Below, piece after piece: positions 1 through 5,436 of a stretch of 7,843 nucleotides of DNA; position 1 is the first letter of the stretch; each line of letters begins with the position of its first letter. A program made the translations under genes and the position numbers. The DNA is from JBBPXY01 sp038200435 (lineage in GTDB: Bacteria > Actinomycetota > Thermoleophilia > Solirubrobacterales > Solirubrobacteraceae). The stretch is taken from contig JBBPXY010000075.1 in assembly GCA_038200435.1 (NCBI GenBank), positions 1-7,843 of the forward strand. The letters are read 5' to 3'. The notes beneath the pieces were generated by a model that was not told where the DNA came from, ran no database searches, and saw only the letters and a program-made list of their open reading frames with translations.

Positions 1-1
1 C

Positions 2-121
2 GACGCGGCGGTCGAGCCGCTGCTGGATTCGCGGGTCGGCCGCGCGGCGCACGGCGTGGTCAGCGCCGTCGGGACCGCCGGGGAGTGGACCGACCGGCGG
101 GTGGGGCGCGGGCGGGGTTAG
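2..121 (+). CDS. C-terminal end of an unidentified protein (partial)
   Basis: An open frame enters from the left edge and ends at TAG 119-121, giving 39 visible residues that end in ...GEWTDRRVGRGRG. Almost every codon in this frame ends in G or C (only one GAT and one GGT among the sense codons do not), which is what the confident genes here show, so I take it as the coding frame. The other two plus frames are also open but have weaker third-position bias. The tail is Gly/Arg/Val rich, with no motif I can assign to a family. It converges on the minus-strand clpS operon, with 148 bp between the two stops. The 5' part of the gene lies outside the window. Confidence 0.45.
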   Translation, partial: DAAVEPLLDSRVGRAAHGVVSAVGTAGEWTDRRVGRGRG

Positions 122-186
122 CGCGCTTAGGCTAGGGCGCCAGCCGCCCGGTCGACCGAATCTGTGAAGGAGTGTGGCCTGAAGGT

Positions 187-262
187 GACGGTTTCTGTCC
201 ACAGCCGCCGTCGTGATCGCTCCGTGGACAGGAACATTCGCTATGCGACGGTTTCTGTCCAC
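187..262. repeat. Three-copy inverted/direct repeat forming alternative hairpins
   Basis: GACGGTTTCTGTCCAC occurs exactly at 187-202 and again at 247-262, 60 bp apart. Between them, at 224-235, lies GTGGACAGGAAC, the reverse complement of the last 12 bases of the repeat apart from one base (a G-U pair in RNA). The middle arm can therefore pair with the left copy (loop 203-223) or the right copy (loop 236-250), but not both. The element lies between the stop of the plus-strand fragment (121) and the stop of clpS (270), where convergent transcripts would end. It has no clear T-tract. It may be a bidirectional terminator or 3'-end structure, a protein-binding repeat, or the remnant of a small mobile element; the sequence does not decide. 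Confidence 0.6.
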
Positions 263-269
263 GCCCGGA

Positions 270-557
270 TCAGCCCTGCTCGAGAGGAGCCATTGTCAGC
301 CCCGCATCTCGCAGCTGCTCCCAGTAGAGCTCTGCGATCTCCTTCTCACCCGTCCAGACGATGGCCTGGCCGGAGTTGTGGATCGCGTCAGCGAAGGCAT
401 AGCCGCGATCAACGCTGACGCCGGGGATGTACCGCGACAGCGCATGGGCGACTCCGTCGAACGTGTTGTGATCATCGTTGCGGACGATCACCCGCCAGGC
501 GCTCCCCAACCCTCCACCGGGGCCCGCGACCCGCTCGCGCTCGATTGTCTCCGGCAT
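270..557 (-). CDS. clpS: ClpS, adaptor of the ClpAP/ClpCP protease
   Basis: 95 residues, normal for the family. ClpS binds proteins with bulky hydrophobic N-terminal residues (N-end rule substrates) and delivers them to the Clp AAA+ unfoldase in the cytoplasm. The core starts near residue 21 (WRVIVRNDDHNTF). N27, D28 and H60 (in DAIHNSGQAIVW) match the N-degron-binding Asn, Asp and His of E. coli ClpS (N34, D35, H66). The 20 residues before the core are Gly/Glu rich, as in the flexible N-terminal extension. The ATG at 557 has no evident Shine-Dalgarno. It sits 25 bp after the stop of the alpha/beta hydrolase, so it is probably the last gene of a three-gene transcript. The partners are unusual: I see no Clp ATPase nearby. 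The family assignment is secure. Confidence 0.93.
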   Translation of the reverse strand: MPETIERERVAGPGGGLGSAWRVIVRNDDHNTFDGVAHALSRYIPGVSVDRGYAFADAIHNSGQAIVWTGEKEIAELYWEQLRDAGLTMAPLEQG

Positions 558-582
558 CGGCCCGAGAATAGCCCGAAAGAGC

Positions 583-1380
583 CTACGGACCCAGAGCTTC
601 GAGGAACGCCGTGACCTCGGCGGCGCAGCGCTCGGGCTCGTCTTCCCAGACGAAGTGTCCCGCGTCGATGACGGCTACCCGAGCGCCCGGCAGCTCGCGT
701 GCGAAGCGGTAGGCGCCCGCCACAGAAGCGAAGGGATCGTGCTCGCCCCACAGGATCAGCGCCGGCAGGTCGAGCGCGGTGAGCTGGCCGGAGTAGGCCT
801 CGAGCTTCTCGAAATCGCCCGAGCGGTAGAGCTCGAGCTGCCCGCGGCGGCGTTCGGGGCTCGAGTAGGCCTTCCAGTACTCCCCGAGCGCCTCGTCGGG
901 CATCCGCGGGCTCGCGCCGCGCAGCAGGTTGCGGAAGCCCTCCTCGTCGAAGGAGTCGATCAGCTTCTCCCCCTGCTCGGGCGTGCGCATCGCCTCGGCG
1001 AGGCCGTGCCACTTCCCGTCGGGGAAGAAGCCCGTGCAGGAGACGATCAGGCCGCGCGCGACGCCCGGGTGATCGCACGCCCAGCGCAGGCCGATGAGGC
1101 CTCCCCAGTCGTGCACGCCGAGCACGACCTGGTCGAGCCCGAGCTCGGAGCGGAAGCGCTCGAGTGCCTCGACGTGGCGCTCCCAGGTGCCCGGAGGGCC
1201 GGCGGGCGAGTCGCCGTAGCCGGCCAGGTCGGGTGCCACCGCGCGCCATCCTGCCGCCGCTGCGGCGGGCAGAACGTCGCGCCACATGTAGGAGGACTCG
1301 GGGTAGCCGTGCACGAGGAGCAGAATCGGGGCGCCCGGATCGCCGCTCTCCCGGTAGGCCAGTCCGGCCGCGTTCTTCAC
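583..1380 (-). CDS. Alpha/beta hydrolase, epoxide hydrolase / haloalkane dehalogenase type
   Basis: 265 residues, starting at GTG 1380, which overlaps the stop of the upstream gene (GTGA); a GAGG lies 7 nt before the start. The oxyanion-hole motif HGYPESSYMW begins at residue 24. The nucleophile elbow is VHDWGG with Asp91 as nucleophile, followed by Trp92. The acid is probably Asp215 (LWGEHDPF) and the base His242 (DAGHFVWED). An Asp nucleophile followed by Trp is shared by epoxide hydrolases and haloalkane dehalogenases, both of which open a C-O or C-halogen bond through an alkyl-enzyme ester. HDWGG and the HGxPES loop lean towards epoxide hydrolase; the cap, about residues 120-200, has few clear landmarks. 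No signal peptide is seen, so it is cytoplasmic. The substrate is unknown. Confidence 0.9.
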   Translation of the reverse strand: MKNAAGLAYRESGDPGAPILLLVHGYPESSYMWRDVLPAAAAAGWRAVAPDLAGYGDSPAGPPGTWERHVEALERFRSELGLDQVVLGVHDWGGLIGLRWACDHPGVARGLIVSCTGFFPDGKWHGLAEAMRTPEQGEKLIDSFDEEGFRNLLRGASPRMPDEALGEYWKAYSSPERRRGQLELYRSGDFEKLEAYSGQLTALDLPALILWGEHDPFASVAGAYRFARELPGARVAVIDAGHFVWEDEPERCAAEVTAFLEALGP

Positions 1381-2237
1381 CCAGCGGCCTCGCGCTCGGC
1401 CCGCTTACGCCAGTAGCGCGCCAGGCCGGCGTAGAGCTGGTCGGGGGGCGCCGCCTGTGCGTAGGCACCAGCTGTGTCGAGGTCGGCCGCGCGCTCGATC
1501 TCGTCCTCGACGGCGGCGATGAAGGTGGCCTCGTCGTTGTCACGCGCGACGGCGGCCCAGGAATCGAGCCGGCGCCCGACCTCCGACAGGTGTGCCGGCA
1601 CGTCGTCCTCGATCGAGCCGAAATGCGTCAAGCACAGCCGGCTCGGCTCCCAGGCCGCCAGCGTGTCGAGGGAGGAGTGCCACAGCTCGACATCGATGTC
1701 GGGCGGCGGTGTGGGAGCCAAGGCGATCTCACCCGTCGGGATGTGCACCCCCGCGACGTCGCCGGTGAACGCGGTCTTCGACTCGCCGTGCAGGTAGGTC
1801 ACATGGTGCGAGGCGTGGCCCGGGCTGTAGACCACCTCGATCCCGCCCTCGAGCGTCTCGCCGCCGCTCAGGATCCGCAGGTTCTCCTCGGGCACCGGAA
1901 CCATCTCACCCCACAGCCGGTCCATCTCGTCGCCGTAGAGCTGCGTCGCGCTCTTCATGAGCTTCTCGGGGTCGATCAGGTGCGGAGCGCCGCGCTCGTG
2001 CACGTACACCTCGAGGTCGGGCCAGCGGCGCACCAGGGCACCTGTCGCGCCGGCGTGATCGAGGTGGATGTGGGTGAGGAGCAGCGCCCGCGGACGCTCG
2101 CCGTGGAGAGCGCCGAGAAGTGTCCGCATGGTGGACTCCGGGCCGGGATCGACGAGCATGTCGTCCACACGCCAGCAGCAGATCACGCGGGGGCGGTCCA
2201 GGTGGAGCACGTCGATGGGCTCGATCTGTGCGCTCAC
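1377..2237 (-). CDS. Metallo-beta-lactamase-fold hydrolase
   Basis: 286 residues, with the complete metal-binding set of the MBL fold: THIHLDH at 55-61 (H56, H58, D60, H61), His141 in SPGHASHH, Asp160 in FTGDVAG, and His205 in LTHFG. The set predicts a dinuclear zinc (or iron) hydrolase of the glyoxalase II/lactonase-like branch; it does not identify the substrate, which could be a thioester, lactone or phosphodiester. It is cytoplasmic, with no signal peptide. The start is GTG 2237: it has no Shine-Dalgarno but a TATGGT box ends 8 nt before it, suggesting leaderless translation. It is first of a three-gene operon with the alpha/beta hydrolase (4-bp overlap) and clpS, and divergent from the mutase operon. 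Its 40-60 C-terminal residues are helical and rich in Ala, Arg and Glu, beyond the minimal fold. Confidence 0.9.
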   Translation of the reverse strand: MSAQIEPIDVLHLDRPRVICCWRVDDMLVDPGPESTMRTLLGALHGERPRALLLTHIHLDHAGATGALVRRWPDLEVYVHERGAPHLIDPEKLMKSATQLYGDEMDRLWGEMVPVPEENLRILSGGETLEGGIEVVYSPGHASHHVTYLHGESKTAFTGDVAGVHIPTGEIALAPTPPPDIDVELWHSSLDTLAAWEPSRLCLTHFGSIEDDVPAHLSEVGRRLDSWAAVARDNDEATFIAAVEDEIERAADLDTAGAYAQAAPPDQLYAGLARYWRKRAEREAAG

Positions 2238-2245
2238 AGCGCAGG

Positions 2246-2251
2246 ACCATA
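2246..2251 (-). promoter_or_regulatory. Probable -10 box of the MBL-hydrolase-clpS operon
   Basis: On the minus strand the sequence reads TATGGT, fitting the actinobacterial -10 pattern TANNNT, followed by 8 nt and then the GTG start at 2237. A transcript starting about 7-9 nt after the box would begin at or next to the start codon, so the mRNA would have no leader. The last two bases overlap the -10 box of the opposite operon. No good -35 hexamer is seen. The assignment is an inference from position and pattern only. Confidence 0.5.
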
Positions 2252-2255
2252 CAAT
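2250..2255 (+). promoter_or_regulatory. Probable -10 box of the meaA-meaB operon
   Basis: TACAAT differs from TATAAT at one base and ends exactly 8 nt before the mutase ATG at 2264. No Shine-Dalgarno-like purine run precedes that ATG (the upstream bases are AATTGACGACG), so a leaderless transcript is the simplest reading. The preceding 26-bp gap also carries the oppositely directed promoter; the two -10 boxes share bases 2250-2251. No convincing -35 element is visible about 17 bp upstream. Confidence 0.55.
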
Positions 2256-2263
2256 TGACGACG

Positions 2264-4261
2264 ATGAGCGACCGCCCCGAAGCCCGCCTGCCCGAGCCCG
2301 ACCGGCCGTGGATGATGCGCACCTACGCCGGGCACTCGACGGCGAAGAAGTCGAACGAGCTCTACCGCGGCAACCTGTCGAAGGGCCAAACGGGCCTGTC
2401 GATCGCCTTCGACCTGCCCACGCAGACGGGTTACGACTCCGACCACGAGCTCGCCCGCGGCGAGGTCGGCAAGGTCGGTGTGCCCGTCGCCCACCGCAGC
2501 GACATGCGTGCCCTGCTCGAAGGCATCCCGCTCGACCAGATGAACACGTCGATGACGATCAACGCGACCGCAGCGTGGATGCTCGCCCTTTACATCGTCG
2601 CGGCCGAGGAGCAGGGCGTCGACCAAACGCTTCTTCAGGGCACCACTCAGAACGACATCATCAAGGAGTACCTGTCGCGCGGCACCTACGCGTTCCCGCC
2701 CGGCCCCTCGATGCGGCTGATCGCCGACATGGTCGCCTACACGGTCGAGCAGGTGCCGAAGTGGAACCCGATCAACATCTGCTCCTACCATCTGCAGGAG
2801 GCCGGAGCCACGCCCGTGCAGGAGATCGCCTACGCGATGAGCAACGCGATCGCCGTGCTCGACGCCGTCCAGGCGCGCGTGCCGCAAGAGCTGATGGGTC
2901 GCGTGTTCGGTCGCATCTCGTTCTTCGTCAACGCGGGGGTGCGCTTCGTCGAGGAGCACGCGAAGCTGCGGGCGATGTCGGTGCTGTGGGAGGAGCTCGG
3001 CCGGGAGCGCTACGGAGTGAAGGACGAGAAGCACCGCCGCTTCCGCTACGGCGTGCAGGTGAACTCGCTGGGCCTCACCGAGGCCCAGCCCGAGAACAAC
3101 GTGCAGCGCATCGTGCTCGAGGCGCTGGCGGTGACGCTCGGGCGCAACGCGCGGGCCCGAGCGATCCAGCTTCCCGCCTGGAACGAAGCCCTCGGCCTCC
3201 CCCGCCCCTGGGACCAGCAGTGGTCGCTGCGCATCCAGCAGGTGCTGGCCTACGAGACCGACCTGCTCGAGTACCCCGACCTCTTCGAGGGCTCGCACGT
3301 CATGGAGGGCCTGGTCGGTGAGCTCGTCGAGGGCGCCCGCGCGGAGATGGCCGTAGTCGCCGAGCACGGCGGTGCCGTCGAGGCGGTCGACTACATGAAG
3401 GCCGCGCTCGTCGAGTCCCACCGCGAGCGCCTGCGCAAGATCGAAGCGGGCGAGATGACCGTGGTCGGTCAGAACCGCTTTGCCGAGAGCGAGGTCTCCC
3501 CCCTTACCGCCGACGCCGAGGGAGGCATCCTCGTGGTGGATCCCGGCGTCGAAGCCGAGCAGCGCGAGGCACTCGGGGTTTGGCGGGCCGAGCGCGATCA
3601 GAGCGCGGTCGACGCGGCGCTGGCCGAGCTCGCGCGCATCGGTCAAGACCCGGCTGAGAACATCATGCCGGCCACAATCGCCGCGGCCCGCGCGGGTGCG
3701 ACGACGGGCGAGTGGGCGCAGACGCTCCGTAACTCGTTCGGCTCCTACCGTGCGCCCACCGGCGTCGGTGAGGCGACTCACGGGGGCACGGAGCGGATGG
3801 ACGAGGTGCGCGAGGAGGTCGATCGCGTCAGCGACGCGATAGGGCGGCGCATCAAGATCCTCGTCGGCAAGCCCGGGCTCGACGGTCACTCCAACGGCGC
3901 GGAGCAGATCGCCGTGCGCGCCCGCGACGTGGGCATGGACGTGGTGTACGAAGGCATCCGCCTGACGCCCTCCCAGATCGCCGCCTCCGCCGTCCAGGAG
4001 GGCGTGCACGTCGTCGGGCTCTCGATCCTCTCCGGCTCCCACCGCGAGCTGATCCCGACCGTGCTCGATGAGCTGAAGCTCGCGGGTGGCGAGGAGATCC
4101 CGGTCGTGGTCGGAGGCATCATCCCCGAGAGCGACGCCGCCGCTCTGCGCGAGCTCGGCGTCGCCGCCGTCTACACGCCGAAGGACTTCGACATCACCCA
4201 GATCATGGGCGACATCGTCGGGTTGGTCGCCGAGCGCAACCCGGCCAGCGCCGCCGCGTGA
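2264..4261 (+). CDS. meaA: Ethylmalonyl-CoA mutase-type B12-dependent mutase (MeaA/Ecm)
   Basis: 665 residues from ATG 2264, the usual MeaA/Ecm length; a longer in-frame extension upstream would run through the divergent promoter and gene. The enzyme rearranges (2R)-ethylmalonyl-CoA to (2S)-methylsuccinyl-CoA with adenosylcobalamin, in the ethylmalonyl-CoA pathway of acetyl-CoA assimilation. The substrate-binding TIM barrel takes up roughly residues 15-520. It carries the MeaA-type signatures RPWMMRTYAGHSTA, FDLPTQTGYDSDH, GTTQNDIIKEYLSRGTY, GVQVNSLGLTE and QLPAWNEALGLPRPWDQQWS; methylmalonyl-CoA mutases have YAGFST and a different segment in place of VQVNSLGLT. The C-terminal cobalamin domain has GLDGHSNG (D540-G545, with H542 as the cobalt ligand), S587-I-L589, and GG at 617-618, followed by IIP. 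It has one chain with both domains and no embedded GTPase, so it is not IcmF. meaB follows by a 4-bp overlap. Substrate is inferred from family signatures. No ccr or mcd gene is in the window. Confidence 0.94.
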   Translation: MSDRPEARLPEPDRPWMMRTYAGHSTAKKSNELYRGNLSKGQTGLSIAFDLPTQTGYDSDHELARGEVGKVGVPVAHRSDMRALLEGIPLDQMNTSMTINATAAWMLALYIVAAEEQGVDQTLLQGTTQNDIIKEYLSRGTYAFPPGPSMRLIADMVAYTVEQVPKWNPINICSYHLQEAGATPVQEIAYAMSNAIAVLDAVQARVPQELMGRVFGRISFFVNAGVRFVEEHAKLRAMSVLWEELGRERYGVKDEKHRRFRYGVQVNSLGLTEAQPENNVQRIVLEALAVTLGRNARARAIQLPAWNEALGLPRPWDQQWSLRIQQVLAYETDLLEYPDLFEGSHVMEGLVGELVEGARAEMAVVAEHGGAVEAVDYMKAALVESHRERLRKIEAGEMTVVGQNRFAESEVSPLTADAEGGILVVDPGVEAEQREALGVWRAERDQSAVDAALAELARIGQDPAENIMPATIAAARAGATTGEWAQTLRNSFGSYRAPTGVGEATHGGTERMDEVREEVDRVSDAIGRRIKILVGKPGLDGHSNGAEQIAVRARDVGMDVVYEGIRLTPSQIAASAVQEGVHVVGLSILSGSHRELIPTVLDELKLAGGEEIPVVVGGIIPESDAAALRELGVAAVYTPKDFDITQIMGDIVGLVAERNPASAAA

Positions 4262-5267
4262 GTCCGTCGGCGACCAAGAAGATGGCCGAGCGGCAGGGCG
4301 TCGGAGCTCGGGCATAGCCGGCGCTGCGCTGGGCGCCCGCCTCCGCGACCGCGACCTCTCCGCGGCCCCGGCCGCGCTCAACCTGCTGGAGAGCCGCGCT
4401 CCCGGCGACCGCGATGAGATCGAGGCGCTGCTCTCCGAGGTCTCACCCGACGCGCTCGGTGGCGAAGCACCGGGGCACGTCATCGGCGTGACCGGGCCCC
4501 CCGGTGCCGGCAAGTCAACGCTGCTGTCCGTACTGGTCGCAGGCTGGCGGGAGCGCGGCCGCTCGGTGGCGCTGCTCGCGGTCGACCCTTCCTCGCGCCG
4601 GTCAGGCGGCGCACTGCTGGGCGACCGCGCCCGGATCGACTTCGACCCACGTGACCGCGGGGTCTTCATCCGCTCAACAGCGGCGGGCACGCAGCTCGGC
4701 GGTCTGGCGCCGGCCACGCGAGCCGGCGCGCAAGCCCTCGCCGCGGCCTTCGACATCGTGGTGATCGAGACGGTCGGGGTCGGGCAGTCTGAGACCGACG
4801 TGGCCGAGGTCGCCGACTCGGTGGCCGTCGTGGTGCAGCCCGGCTCGGGCGACGTGCTCCAGTTCCTGAAAAGCGGGATCATGGAGATCCCCGACGTGCT
4901 GGTGGTGGCGAAGGCCGACCTCGGGCGCATCGCCACCCGGGCGCTGCGTGACCTGCGCGCGGCCTTGCGCTCACTCGGTGCGCGCGAGACGGAGGTGGTG
5001 TCGGTCTCGGCAATTCCTCCCCCGACCGGTATCGAGGAGCTGCTCGACGCGCTCGATGCGCACCGGGCCCGCGCCGACATACCGGGGCGGCGAGCGCGCG
5101 CGCGGCGGCGCCACGCTCTGTCCGACTTCGCGGCCGAGCACGGCGAACGCGGGCTCCGTGCCCTCGGGGGCCGCCGCACTGCCGAGCAGTGGCTGGACTC
5201 ACAGCCGGCCGGTGAAGCCGTTGGCGCACTACGCGAGGGGCTCGAGCACGAGGCGGGTATCACATGA
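4258..5267 (+). CDS. meaB: MeaB-type GTPase, chaperone of the B12 mutase (apparent frameshift near its start)
   Basis: A G3E P-loop GTPase of the MeaB/ArgK family, which gates adenosylcobalamin loading and protects or reactivates acyl-CoA mutases. Visible motifs: P-loop GPPGAGKS (4494-4517), DPSSRRSGGALLGDRAR, FIRSTAAGTQLGGL, ETVGVGQSE, and AKAD (4908-4919) where NKxD is expected for guanine recognition. The C-terminal tail, as in the family, would form the dimerisation arm. The frame holding these motifs (4320 onward) has no ATG, GTG or TTG before the P-loop, except starts deep inside meaA. A GTG at 4258 overlaps the meaA stop as GTGA and reads MSPSATKKMAERQGV with good codon bias, but runs into TAG at 4315-4317. 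GC3 passes from that frame to the main frame near 4300, so I infer one missing base there, a sequencing error, or a real mutation. With the N-terminus restored the protein would be about 335 residues. The minimum alternative start is the rare CTG at 4329. Confidence 0.88.
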
Positions 5268-5422
5268 AGGGCCGTCTGGGCGACCTCGCGATCATGATCG
5301 CGGCGTTCGTATTCGCCAGCGCGATTGCCGGCCTGGCGGGCTCGCCCGACCTTGGCACGGCGCTCGCGTTCGGGCAGATAGGGTTCGCCCTGGCGCTGGT
5401 CTTCGTGCTGCTGAAGCGCTAG
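5264..5422 (+). CDS. Small two-helix membrane protein coupled to meaB
   Basis: A 52-residue open frame whose ATG overlaps the meaB stop (ATGA), ending at TAG 5420-5422. It has GAGG 10 nt before the ATG. The protein starts MKGRLGDLAIMIAAFVF; it has two hydrophobic helices, about residues 8-25 and 33-50, joined by a short GSPDL turn and ending in KR. The charge distribution (K2, R4 before helix 1; K51, R52 after helix 2) suggests both ends lie in the cytoplasm. GC3 is high, apart from a few codons. I recognise no family, and its length puts it below common gene-calling cutoffs. It is the third gene of the meaA-meaB operon. The coupling and amphipathic composition favour a real gene; it could instead be a conserved actinobacterial small protein unrelated to B12. 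Confidence 0.72.
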   Translation: MKGRLGDLAIMIAAFVFASAIAGLAGSPDLGTALAFGQIGFALALVFVLLKR

Positions 5423-5436
5423 CTCGGCAGAGCTAG
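5419..5436. terminator. Palindrome spanning the two convergent stop codons
   Basis: CTAGCTC (5419-5425) and GAGCTAG (5430-5436) pair perfectly around a GGCA loop. The left arm contains the TAG of the small membrane protein, and the right arm contains the stop of the MFS gene on the other strand. The two genes are 10 bp apart, tail to tail. The stem is only 7 bp and no T-run follows on either strand, so it is at best a weak bidirectional terminator. Confidence 0.35.

Noticed and set aside
187..262. The 60-bp-spaced direct repeats as a tiny CRISPR array.
   Set aside because: Only two exact direct copies of 16 bases, with a third in inverted orientation, and no cas gene nearby.
488..1543. A 351-residue minus-strand frame overlapping the alpha/beta hydrolase and the MBL gene.
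   Set aside because: It is Arg/Pro-rich, lacks motifs and lies in a shifted frame of two genes with complete catalytic motifs.
2255..2260. TTGACG as a -35 box for a downstream promoter.
   Set aside because: No -10-like hexamer lies about 17 bp downstream; it falls inside the start of meaA.
2068..3321. A 417-residue plus-strand frame overlapping the start of meaA.
   Set aside because: It is a frame shadow of meaA: Arg/Pro-rich low-complexity translation, no family resemblance.
2234..5263. A 1009-residue open frame on the minus strand across the mutase and MeaB.
   Set aside because: It mirrors the high-GC codon pattern of meaA and meaB, has no recognisable domain, and is antisense to two clear enzymes.
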